DNA of 64,000 bases. Origin: Gordionus sp. m RMFG-2023. Its lineage: Eukaryota > Nematomorpha > Gordioida > Chordodea > Parachordodidae. Under the pieces are notes generated by a model. It had not been told where the DNA came from, searched no databases, and saw only the letters and a list, made by a program, of their open reading frames with translations. The stretch is from NCBI RefSeq assembly GCF_954871325.1, contig NC_088775.1, positions 67,619,561-67,683,560 on the forward strand, in the 5' to 3' direction. Shown here in pieces: positions 21,001 through 32,740 of the stretch (position 1 is its first letter; every line of letters begins with the position of its first letter). The translations under genes and the position numbers were made by a program.

Positions 21001-22186
21001 TAAAGAAATACATCTTAAATTATATTGTATGTCTTATTTTAAAGGTTACTTGGAAACATTAAAGTTCTTACCTTGTGATGACTTATTCTATAAAATTGAC
21101 ACACAACAATCCCTAGCAAGCTTCAAATCTACAAACAATTGCTCATTTTTTATATAAATTTTTTTATTGAATTTATGTTAAAATTTATAAATTATATCTT
21201 TTGATATTTTTTTTAATAAAGAGAGTTTAGAAAAATAAATTACTCTTAATGAACTCTAATAATCTTCTTAATTAATTTACCTACCATTTGGATATTTATA
21301 CCAATTTCTAAAAGACTACTTGTGATTTTCTTATGGTTCTTCAGGGTTTCTAGAATTACTTCAAACTGGTCAAATTATGTATTTTGGCAAAATTTTTGCC
21401 ATTAAAATATTCATTATGAATTTTAACATTTTATTGAAACTTATTTGGTGGCAATTTTTTTTATTTAAAAAAATGATATTCATGTTATATACTAAATTTT
21501 TAATATAGTCATTTTTGAGTTGATGATTTAAAAAAAAGATTAATTCAGATTTAAAAAAAATTTCCAAATTTATTTTTAGAATTTGGGAAAAATTGTACAA
21601 GCAATACAAATTTATCTAAAGTAAACATAATAATTGGTGTGATTATATGGTGTTGTAATGATATTTATTAAAAATGGTATGATTAAAAAATTAATCTTTA
21701 TTCTATATATCTATTTATAATATGCGTAAAATAGGATAAATAAAAAGAAATATGCATAAAAACTAGAATACAATCAACTAAAATACTTTTAGTAAAATTA
21801 TCAACATTAGTAATTAATCTGCAAAATCAATAACATTAACAATGGGATCCAGAATTGTTAATATATTGTTTTTTATATTTCCATCATCATATTTAAATAG
21901 CGGATACATTTGCCAGCAAAATGAAGCTCCCACACACCATAATCGGAGCATTGAGAAATGTGGTAACACTTTGCATCATTACCCATTCAGCATTCTTATT
22001 TACCTTTTCTATTATATACTGTTGCACATCATCTTCACATGTATTTTGACCTTAAGCATAATCTAATATATTTTTTTTCAGCATCAGCAAGACCATATGT
22101 GATCTAATCAAACCATAGGAGTCTTGTTTTCCTGTAATCTCCATACTTATAGATCTAATTATTTTTTAAAAAAAATTAAATGTTAT
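21001..22186. other. AT-rich sequence, nothing firmly recognised
   Basis: It may be the continuation of the plus-strand Helitron that starts at 16505, since 18330 and 21001 flank the nested Helitron. A plus-strand frame near 21000-21157 (MSYFKGYLETLKFLPCDD) resembles nothing I know. No Helitron hairpin end was found here. Confidence 0.35.
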
Positions 22187-22194
22187 TGTTGTAG

Positions 22195-22597
22195 CAGTGG
22201 CGTAGCTAGGAATTTTCCATAGAGGGGGTCCATACATATAAAAGCTGGGGGGCTTCGCCCCCCAGACCCCTTTAACGGGCCTTCGGCTCTTTTGCCCGGC
22301 CTTCGACCGGGTTTATCATACAAATCATAACCATATCTTCGATAATATATAATAAATATATTTTTTAAATGCATCAATAATATGTTATTATAATTTAGTA
22401 GATTATTCTCAATGACTTTATAATAATACTATCCAGAGTAATTTCAATAGTAATATAATATCCTTCCACAAACATCAAAACCAGAAAAATATAATTCATA
22501 TAAAATCACTTTTAAGTCTTTTGAACGTATAATCTCAAAAAAATTTTGCTCTGGGAGGGGTCCAAACCCGAAAACCACCCCCGTAGCTACGCAACTG
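22195..22597. mobile_element. hAT-type MITE, perfect 8-bp TSD
   Basis: A 403-bp element starts CAGTGGCGTAGCTAGG and ends CCCCGTAGCTACGCAACTG. It is flanked by TGTTGTAG at 22187-22194 and 22598-22605. It has small GC-rich hairpins (GGGCCTTCGGCTC, CCGGCCTTCGACCGG) and no coding sequence. It sits immediately upstream of the LTR starting at 22606. The clean TSD and intact termini suggest a fairly recent insertion. Confidence 0.9.
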
Positions 22598-22605
22598 TGT
22601 TGTAG

Positions 22606-22965
22606 TATTATGTGTATTTAAATTATTATTACAATAATGTCAAGGATATATTGTATTTTTATATGAAAAAGAAATGATGTCAAAGTTATATTGTATTTTT
22701 ATATGAAAAAGAAATGATGTCAAAGATATATTGTATTTTTATATATGAAAAAGAGATAATGTGAAGGTTGTAATTTATTTTTATTTGAAGAAGAAAAAAA
22801 TGTTTTTTAGTTAATTTTTTTTGCATAAAAAAGAGGATTTTTTTTATAAGAGGAATTTTTTTATAAAAAATAATTTTTGTTATGAAATATAGATTATATA
22901 AATAAAAGTATAAATATTTTATCGTTGAATTAACCCAATCTACAAGAAGTTATAAGAAGTCTACA
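22606..22965 (+). repeat. 5' LTR of the gypsy fossil
   Basis: The repeat starts TATTATGTGTATTTAAAT and ends AAGAAGTCTACA. It contains three copies of a roughly 41-bp unit (TGTCAAAGATATATTG...ATGAAAAAGAAA). A TGGTGCATTAACC primer-binding-like stretch follows closely. It is the same length as the copy at 36192-36551. Confidence 0.8.
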
Positions 22966-25900
22966 AAAAGTGGTGCATTAACCTAGAACAATAACTGGGA
23001 CACAAGGCAAATAAATAGGATTCTTAAAAATAAAAGGTAAAAATTTAATATATAAAATGGTGTGCATTTATATAATTTTGATATTATTAATTATATTAGG
23101 TTTAATATATTGTCTAACTTTTAGCAATGTTAAAATATTTATAATAAAAGTTTAATAAATTTTTTATAAATTTGTGGATAAAGAATAAATGTTTAATTAT
23201 AAAAGAAGTATAAAAACTCAAAAGTATGTGGAAATGGTTCCACAGAGAAATATTGTATTATAGCGGTACTAGTGATATGTTTATGGATAGTTGGTAATAT
23301 GTTACTTCGGAAAAAAATAAAAAGAATTATAGAAAGAGATAGAATAAAAATTACGGAGGAAATTGAAATTAAAAATAATAAAATTGAAAAAGGAAAAAAT
23401 GAAAGGGAAGTAAAAAAACGTTAATGAAAATGAAAGAATTACGGAAGAGATGTTAAATTTAAAGGATGAAATTTGAAAAATGTTAAATGAAAATATGATA
23501 GAAGGAATGAGGAAAAGTATCAATATTATTAGATAGGGAGAGGAACGAAAAGATATTGATAATAAAAGAGAAATAGAGATTAATGATGAAAATGGAATGA
23601 GAGATGATAAACGAAATAATTATAGTCATGGAGGAAATTGTGAAAGAAGGTATGATGAAAGGGATTTCAAAAGAGGTGATAGAAGAAATGATAAGGAACA
23701 CGAATATTTTAAAGAGTATAATACGTCGATGAACTTGCAGAGAAATGAAAAGGAAAATTGGGAAAAAGAAAATTTTTTTCTAAATAGATTTAATCGCCCA
23801 AAGATTAATATGCAAAATGTAAGATGTTATTCATGTGGAGAATTGGGGCATATAAGTAGAAATTGTGTTCAGAACGGTGCAATGTTTAACAAGCAACCGA
23901 TTAAGTAATAGATGTGGAGGAGTTGGACATAGTAGTGAAAAATGTTATGTTCCGACGTATCGTATATGGGAAAAAATCAAAGAACATTTCAATGTGAAAG
24001 ATGTGGAAAAATGGGACATGCTAAAGATAATTGTTGTGTAAGAGAACCGATAAATGGGGAAGCATTTCCGGCAGTGAAATACTTAGCACCGGCATCTAAT
24101 GTAAGAATGATACAAAATAGTGATATTTTGAAAGAAGGTAAAGATGAAATTATGTGTTTTAAGTGCAGAAAGGAAGGACATCGTGCTATAGAATGTCGAA
24201 AGAGGTGACTAAATGATAGGAAAATAATAAAATGGAAGTTATTGCATTAAAGAATGAAATGAAATTTCGTGTGAGTGGAGATGTAGAAGTTAAAAGAAAT
24301 TTAGTAGAAAAGAAATGTAAATTTGGTAAATGGTGAAAATATAAAAAATTATAGAATTCCTATTTTAAAATTAGAGGACAAAAGTGAGAAGGATAAATGT
24401 CCTCGTGTAGAAGTAGTTGTAGGAAGTAGAGAAATATCTATGCTATTGGATACAGGTGCTGCGATATCGATTGTAAGTTATGAAAATTATTGTAAATATT
24501 GGCCAGAAGAGATAATTAAAGAGGAGATGATAGTTAAACAGTTTGACGGATCGGAAATAAAGGTTTTAGGAAAAATTGAAGTACCGTTTGTGATAAATGG
24601 TATAGTTGAATATTTAAATTTGTGGATTGTTGATAAAAAAGTGGAGACGATTATGGGGTGGGAATGGATTGTTAAGATTAGTCTATTAAATAATTTTTGG
24701 GGTATTTTTTCAAATGAAATTAAACGAGATGAAATGGTTGAAGTTCAGAACATTGAAATAGAAAATAGAGAATTATGTGATATAAAAGAAATCATTGGAA
24801 ATGGTATGATGGGTAATTGGAAAAGTGAGTTTGAAAAAGGAAATATGTCTCAAACGCGGATAGTTCCAGTTAAAAAAAAGAAAGGTAAGATATACTGAGT
24901 TGTCGCAGTGTTAATATTATGGAAAATGACAAGCCCAGAGAGGTAAAAAAAGAAATACCTTGTAGAAAATGTATTAATGAGCGAAATAATGATGAAATTA
25001 AAATAGTCATGAAAACAGAAGTAATAGAGGAGAAAATTATTAGTCAGGAAATGTATAAGGAACTGGATAATGAAAAGAAAGATATACCAGTGTTACAGAA
25101 TTTTCCGGCGAAATTTGTAAGAAAAAAAGAGGAAAAAGAGATTAATGGAGGGGAAGAAAAACAACAATTGTCGAGTTTGGAAAATTGGAGGCTTGCAGTG
25201 GCGGTTTTAATGAATAGTTATAGTGAAATTTTTGAGGAGAAATTAGGGTGTTTAGTGGATTATGAAGTTGATCTCCGTTTAAAGGAAGGTTTTGTACCGC
25301 AGTATTGTCCGGTGCGAAGAGTTCCATTTGAATGGAGGGCGGAAATGGAAAAAGAGTTGGACAACTGGGTGAGAGATGGAATTATTTGTCCTATTGGTTA
25401 CAGTGAATGGGCAACTCCGTAGGCCAATGAGGTTATGTGCAGATTTAGGGTGACCTTGAATCCTTGGGTGGTAGAGGTGAAATATCCGTTGCCTCGAATA
25501 GAAGAAATTTTGGCCAGTTTGAAAGGGGGAAAATATTTTTCCAAGATTGATTTTTCGTGTGCATATTTGCAATTACCGATGGCAAAAACGACTAGGAAGT
25601 TGTTGACGATTGCGACATTCAAGGGCTTGTTTACATTTTGTCGATTACCATTTGGGTTAAGTGTATCAGCCCCTATTTTTCAGCGGACAATCGCTGCTGT
25701 TTTCCAAGATTTAGAGGATGTTTTTTATTATATGGATGATGTTTTGGTTGTAGGAATAACGATGAAACAACATGATGATAGGCTAGAAGAAGTATTTATT
25801 AGAATTCGAAATAAAGGATTGGCGAGTAGTGAAAAGAGTGTGTTAGGGGTAACTGAAGTGACGTATTTGGGTCATAAGATTAATGGAATGGAGGTAAAAC

Positions 25901-27659
25901 TGTTAGATAAGAATTTGTTGAGTATTAGTAAAGTAGAGGTCCAGTCGTTTATGGGAATGGTAAATTATTACCATAGGTTTATATCGAGTTTTGCGGAAAA
26001 GCTGCGCCTTTATATGAATTATTAAGGAAAGGGATACATTTTGAATTGAAAGATGAACAAGAGATTGCGTTCAGGGCGTTAAAGGAGAGAATTGGGAAAG
26101 AACCCATTCTAGTATGTTTTAATAGTGATCAGGAAGTATTGGCTGTAGATGCATGTACTAGAGGAGTAGGTGGGGCGATGTTGCATTTGATAGATGGAAT
26201 GGAAAGACCTGTTTTATTTTTCTCGAGTGTTTCGAGAGGTAGAAAAGCGGTATTCAGTGATAGAACAGGAGTCTTTAGCTGTGATTTTTAGATTAACGAA
26301 ATGTCGCGAATACCTTATAGGTAGGAAGTTTGTTATTTTTACAGATCATAAGCCGTTGATCCATTTATTTAAGAAAAATAACAAAGAGTTGATGTTATCG
26401 CCTCGACTTCAGCGATGGTTATTGTTAGTAGTTGATTTGGATTTAAAATATCGAAGGGGAAAAGAGAACCAGTTACCTGATATTTTGTCAAGGTTAGGTG
26501 CGGGCGAAAGTTTGGATAAATCGGTGGTTTTGAAAATTGATAATAGGGAAGAATGTCTTGTACGTACGGTAATGAGAAGTATAAAGGGTAGCCCAACGAC
26601 ATGGGAAGATATACAAAGGTTTACAAGGAAAGATAGAGAATTAGCGGTAGTTAAATTATGTCTAATGGGAAAAAGATCATGGAAAGATGATGATAAAGTT
26701 TTCAAAAATATTGAAACAGAATTAACTATAGTGGACGATTGTTTTATGAGAGGACCCCAAGCTGTTTTACCCCGGAAATTGAGGGAAAAATTTTTGAATG
26801 TTATACATGCGGGTCATCAAGGAGTTACTCGTATGAAACAATGGGGAAGAGAGTACGTATGGTGGCCGAAAATGAACGAGGATATTGATAAATTGGGAAA
26901 AGAATGTGAGATTTGTAATGCATGGTCTGACATGCCCCGTAAGGATAAAAATAGTACATGGCCAAAGGTTGTAGAACCAGGAAAGAGGGTTCATGTTGAT
27001 TTTTTCGAATATGAAGGAAAGAAGTATATATTAAGTGTAGATGCGTTCTCCAAATGGGTAGAATTTGAAGAAATTCATGGGTTGATGGCGAATATTTTGA
27101 TTAAACATTTAAAAAAAGTATGGTCAAAGTTTGGTATTCCGAAAACTGTGGTATCGGATGGTGGACCAGCTTTTATCGGTGAAGAATTCAAGAGATTCTG
27201 TGAAAAAACGGGTGTATATCATGTGTTAACGCCACCATATCATCCCAGTTCCAATGGACAGGCGGAGCGGATGGTAGCGACGGTTAAAGGATGGTGGAAG
27301 AAAACCAAAAGGGAAAAGGAGAAATGTGGGTGAAGCATTTGTATTATAATAATGCAATGGGTAATGATGGTTTGTCTCCGGCAGAAAAAATGATAGGCCG
27401 GAAGGTAAGGATGTTTTTGGATATGTTAATACCCAGTAAAGCTGAGGTAGTTGTAGAGGATATTGATAGAAGGGAATTGGAATATATTGTGGGACAGTTA
27501 GTGTGGATTAAATTATATGGAAGTACAAAAAAAATGGGAGAAAGGAGTAGTAATAGAGAATTTGGGAAACAAGTTAAATAAAGTGAAATTTGATGATAAT
27601 AATGAAGGTGTTAGGCATAGAGATCAATTACGGAGGAGGGTCATATAGAAATAGATTTT

Positions 27660-28543
27660 TTTTTTAAAAAAATTTTTATATTGTGTAAAAGTACTTTAGG
27701 GTTGATGCAATAGTTGTTAATTGAAATGATATGGTAATATGGCGACATAAGATGGGATAGTTGATACGTGCGTTTTGGTCAGCCATATAAAAAAAGATTG
27801 GAGGAATTACAAAACAAAATGATGTTTTGCATTAATAGTAAAAAAAACAAGGGGGGAAATTTGTGGTGAAGTAATTAAATAAAATTATTGAATGTGAAAT
27901 ATTACATAGCATTTGTGTTTAATTATTTGAAAAAAAATAATATTTGATTTGAAAGAATTCGTGTTGTTGTAGTGTTGGAATAAAAGAAAAATAAATAAAA
28001 TGAGGTTAATGGTAATGTTTTGAGGGGAAGGTTATGAAAATTTTTGTAGAGAAAATGTTTTGGTATAGTTTACAGAGTGTTTAATAGGCATGTTAAGGGG
28101 AACGGTAATAATTTTTTAAAAAAAAGGGGAAAGAAAGGAATAATAAATTAAACGGTAGAAAAAAGTAAAAAGATTAAAGAAAAAAAAATAAATATATGTG
28201 GAATCAGGCAGTTGGTGTTATGAAATTTGTAGGGAAATAAGATGGGAGTATGTAAAAAAAGAGGGGGTAGTAATAAATTTTTTTTTGAAATATTTAGTAT
28301 TTTGTAGATTTGTTATTTATGTAAAAAGAGGAAGAATTTGTGTAAAATTTTTTTTATTGTAGTTAACCTGAATAAAAAAACAATTTTTTTTCTGTTCTTG
28401 CTAACAATATTTTCCTTCCGATATAAAATTTTTTTTTTTTGTTTTGAAATAATTGTGAAATTTTATTTTTAAATTGAAACCTGCAATGGAAACTTGTATA
28501 TTAAAACAAAGAATGATATGATTATGGAGAGACTAATAGTGAC
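27660..28543. other. Non-coding 3' region of the gypsy fossil
   Basis: A/G- and T-rich sequence between the two gypsy blocks. No LTR copy, gene or other repeat was recognised here. Confidence 0.45.
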
Positions 28544-29551
28544 ATGGGAATGATATATAATGATAAATGTAAATTGCAACAAAGTGCAGCAATGGTAAAT
28601 ATAATAGGAGAAAACGAACGATATAATTCAGGGCTCCAAAAGAATTGTCAGCAGGAGAAGACCGGGGCCAATTGTGTGCTATGGATGTGGGGGTGTGGGA
28701 CACATTTCAAGGCATTGTCCCACCCAAACGACTTTCAGCTATAGAGAACGGGGGGAAGCTCGATTTCGATTGGCCAGGCGTGATCATATTCCGTTCCCTT
28801 TATGGACAAATTCGCATACGATTGGCAGAAAGGAAATGAGGAGAAGCGTGTCGACTGAGGAAGATGTTCAAGACAATACGAATATGACCCAACGAAAGGA
28901 AGTAGTTATAAAGCCACGGCCGGTGCAATTGGTATTAGCAACTGCTGACGATGTTTGTGGAACGATTCAGTGAAAAAACGGGTGTATATCTTGTGTTAAC
29001 GCCACCGTATCACCCCAGTTCCAATGGACAGGCGGAGCGGATGGTAGCGACGGTTAAAGGATGGTTGAAGAAAACCAAAAGTGGGAAAGGAGAAATGTGG
29101 GTGAAGCATTTGTATTATAATAATGCGATGGGTAATGATGGTTTGTCTCCGGCAGAAAAAATGATAGGCCAGAAGGTAAGGATGTTTTTGGATATGTTAA
29201 TACCCAGAAAAGCTGAGGTAGTTGTAGAGGATATTGATAGAAGGGGATTGGAATATACTGTGGGACAGTTAGTGTGGATTAGATTATATGGAAGCACAAA
29301 AAAATGGAAGAAAGGTGTAGTAATAGAAAATTTGGGATACAAATTAAATAGGGTAAAATTTGATGATAATAGTGAAGGTGTCAGGCACAGGGATCAATTA
29401 CGGAAGAGAGTGCATATAAATGGTTGAAAGAGGAAATTGTAAAAAAATAAAATATTTAAGGATAGTTCCTGGTTAATAAAGATGTAGATTTCAATGGTTT
29501 CAATGGTGTAAATAATCGTGTAATCAAGAAGCAACCACTACCCCCACGTAC
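28544..29551 (+). mobile_element. Second partial gypsy block (gag knuckle plus integrase tail)
   Basis: A CCHC zinc-knuckle region near 28.67-28.72 kb is followed directly by an integrase tail (28.95-29.43 kb). The tail is almost the same as that at 27.2-27.6 kb but lacks everything in between. It is a deleted fossil copy or a rearranged part of the same element, and is broken. It abuts the hAT-like element starting at 29560. Confidence 0.7.
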
Positions 29552-29989
29552 ATCGTATGTAGTGTTGTAAAATAGTCGAGTTTTTACGACTCTGAACTCA
29601 AGTTGGAGTCGCAAAACTCATTTCAAATTGAGCGGCGCACGGCTTCAGAGTCGACTCGATGAGTCGGCTTCAGAGTCGGAAAAAATTTATTTTGAATCCG
29701 CCTGCTATTATTATTTACTCCACGATAAAATATTTAAAAAATTTAACCACTATGGTTCGAGAATTTAAATATTTTAAAATTCAAAATGACTTATGTATAG
29801 TGTTAATTTGCTTGGTCGTAAAATTAACAACCAAATTATGGGCTCAGAGCATTAAAATCTAACAATCATTTATCTTAATTATATATATTTGTATATAGAT
29901 GCGATATCAGCTCAATAAATTTTTTAAGTAGTTTCTGTATTGATATTCAATAGTTGATGTATCGGTATGTAGATACGTTTTTATAAGAT

Positions 29990-30175
29990 GTATTTAGTAA
30001 TTATAAATATGGTTAACTCAGTATTTTATCCATCAAAAATATTATGCAAGGCTGAAGATTTTGCTCATAACTAGAAATCTCAAGCTAGGTAATTTTTTTA
30101 GAAAATATTTAGTTGACCATTTTTAAAAATAAGCTCAAATGGGGAATTTTGCATCACAGATGTATTTATATTTAT
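29990..30175. repeat. TAGTGTTG MITE, diverged copy
   Basis: It keeps GGTTAACTCAGTATTTTATCC, GATTTTGCTCATA and the inverted TTTTTAAAAATAAGCTCAAAT block of the MITE family. Both termini are weak. It lies inside the element 29560-35890. Confidence 0.5.
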
Positions 30176-30285
30176 ATCCATTTTTAGACGATGAATCTGG
30201 AACCATTTACAAAGTATAGAGTAGCATAAAAAATTGTATTCCTATTAGGGATCTGTAAAACACCACCTAGCCCGGGTATATTTTC

Positions 30286-30514
30286 TAGTGTTGTTAAACG
30301 GCTCAATTTGAGCCGATTTTTAAAAACGGCTAACTCAATATTTTATCCAGAAAAATATTATGCAAGCCTAAAGATTTTGCTCATAGATGGCACTGGCACA
30401 TAGGATTGAACATCTTTTAGGGAAATCTCGACGCTTAGGCAATATTTTCCTCGCTATAATGTTGAGTTAGCCGTTTTTAAAAATCGGCTCAAATGGAGAC
30501 GTTTAACAACACTA
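30286..30514. mobile_element. TAGTGTTG MITE copy 3
   Basis: A 229-bp copy from TAGTGTTGTTAAACGGCTC to GACGTTTAACAACACTA. The flanks ATATTTTC (30278-30285) and ATATTTTT (30515-30522) match at 7 of 8. It is inserted in a short CCCGGGTATA-type hAT remnant that resumes at about 30530. A well preserved copy close to the family consensus. Confidence 0.85.
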
Positions 30515-30529
30515 ATATTTTTATATAAT

Positions 30530-31769
30530 GTTGGTTCGGGCTGGGTATAATATTTTTTAAATTTTCGTGCCCGGTATAATTTTTAAATATGATATCATTA
30601 CATTAAATTGATATACTTTTAAATTCTTCCTGGTAAATTTAAACGAAAAATAATCGGATTTTAGTTTTTATGCTATTATTCAAGTTATTGCCCACTAAAA
30701 AAAATACTTTATATTTGGTATAATATAAGATTTAATACATACTAGAGGAAACAAGGGTTAGGTAAACCCCGGGATTTGGCAATCCGGTTAATCTCATTTT
30801 AAAATTAAATACACCAGAAGGTTAAAATTTTATCCTAATATAATTTTTATTAGTTTACATCTATAGACAAAAATCTTTTTAAATAATTAATTATTAAAAA
30901 TTTTATAATAAAATTTCTCTTGAAAAGGCAATTTCAGGCTGTTTATGATTGGTATTTAGGATTTATAATAGGAAATCATAATCTCTCCTTAAGATCCTTA
31001 TTTTTTTATATCCAAATCATTAAATTAACCAAAATTAAGTTTCAATTTTTATATATGATTAGCTTCAATTATATTTTGAACAATAAAACGATAAAACTAT
31101 TCTAAACATTTCAATTTATTATGGCCTAAAAAACTAATGGTTAAGGAAGCCTCTTGAAGTTGTTTCTCACCCCACTGGGGCTTGTTGGACAAAATTTTCA
31201 CTAAAAAATAAAATTTAAAAAAAATGATTATATTCTTAAAATATTTCATAAGGTATCTTTATAGAGCATAGTTTTAAGTGTCTATTCATATATTATTTAT
31301 ATTATCTAAAAAAAACAGGGGTTATAGCCAATTTTGTAAAAATCGGTTCGACTAAACCCAATCTCTCTTACTTATATTTAAAGTATAATAACTGTTGGTC
31401 CACTCTAGGAATTTCTACAAATATTAGGTAGAGTGTATGTCAAAAAAATTTAAAGTAAAAAAAGATCAATTTTTATATTATAGAGCCATTTAGGCTTATT
31501 TTCAATAAAGTAATTTATATAATATTAAAGGGCTATTATGTAATATTAAAATATACATTATAATTATAATTAAAAATTAATCTTATCTTATCTAGCACGT
31601 AGGTCATGCGCATATGAATTATATGTAGGCCCGCCCTTCATATAATTATGCCGTTCTCAAGGGTATCAACAAACCTTGTAACTTAGATGTGTTTTATCAT
31701 AATGAGTGGAACTACACCCTATCTAATTTAAAATAAAGAAGAACAAGATTTTTTCTTGTTTTATATCAT
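30530..31769. other. AT-rich interior of the hAT-like element
   Basis: A short GGTTCGGGCTGGGTATAATA remnant of a GCCCGG-type hAT end lies at the left. The rest is AT-rich with no recognised gene. Confidence 0.4.
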
Positions 31770-32018
31770 ATCACAAAATTATCAAAATATAGTATATCTT
31801 TCACCTTATTCCCCTCAACTAAACCCCATCGAAAATTTTTTTGGCGTTTTGAAAAATCAATATCGCTCTATATTCCCAAACCAAATAACGGAATCCATAA
31901 AATCGAGGCAATTACTAGCTTTTTGCTAAATTTCACTAATTATGGTTTCACAGCCTTCTATTCACATACGATACGATATATCGAAGAGGGAATCCGATCT
32001 ATTCCTTTGAACAATTAA
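31770..32018 (+). pseudogene. Tc1/mariner-type transposase C-terminal remnant
   Basis: The plus strand reads LSPYSPQLNPIENFFGVLKN then QYRSIFPNQITESIK, and in another frame GFTAFYSHTIRYIEEGIRSI ending PLNN-stop at 32018. This is the catalytic-Glu end of a transposase related to the one at 33237-34322 but clearly diverged from it. No N-terminus or TIR remains. One frameshift separates the two readable pieces. Confidence 0.75.
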
Positions 32019-32019
32019 T

Positions 32020-32738
32020 TTAATAGATAATTACACAAGATTATTATATAATGTAGATATATTTTTTCGCTATATTATGTGCAATGCAATACGAATAGAA
32101 AATTTTATATTTTTTGATCTTTTATATAAATAAAATAAAGGTTTCACAAGTCATTCTCGAAACTAATATAAGAAAGGTAACTTTAATAGAAAATAATATA
32201 AACATGAAAAATAAGTTAAAAAATTATCATAATTTGACCTTAAGCTTTGCCAAAAAGATATTTATTTTTTCTCCAAATTTGGGTATCAAACTGGGAACAT
32301 GGAGATGGAGGATATTTCCTCCATTTTTAGCGATTTTTTTAAATTTTTTAACTTAAATACAAGTTTCCCCTGGCATCTTAATATTAATTTCAAATTTACT
32401 TTAAAAAATTTTCTAGGAGATATAAGCGAGATTCCCAATTTTTATCAATTTTTGTTTTCGCGATTTAGAACTTTTTAACTCATTCAAAATTTTTTCCAAT
32501 ACCCTTCCCTACAAAGGAGGGGTAAATAATACCCCACGACTTTTATAATCTTGATAATAAAAAAACCTGAAGATATTTTGACCTGGTTTTTATAGTAGTT
32601 TAATATTTTGTTATTTTTAAAATTTTTTATAAATTGCAAATGTGTTATTTTCATTATTTATGCAAGAAAAAGACTTTTATTTATATGGCTGCGTTTTAAT
32701 TTCAATATGTTTCATTAAATCATCACAACACTGTATAT
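32020..32738. other. AT-rich sequence between mariner relics
   Basis: No gene, terminus or RNA was recognised. A plus-strand frame at 32114-32356 is low-complexity and probably not coding. Confidence 0.4.
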
Positions 32739-32740
32739 TA

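Noticed and set aside
16505-21002. A single transposon with ~950-bp terminal inverted repeats (foldback or Polinton-like).
   Set aside because: Both repeats start with a Helitron 5' terminus preceded by A, an independent Helitron 3' end lies at 18331, no flanking duplication was found, and no polymerase, integrase or capsid gene is present. Two Helitrons in opposite orientation explain it better.
23302-23701. Minus-strand hydrophobic frames in the gypsy fossil.
   Set aside because: They are antisense readings of A-rich gag sequence and show no independent coding features.
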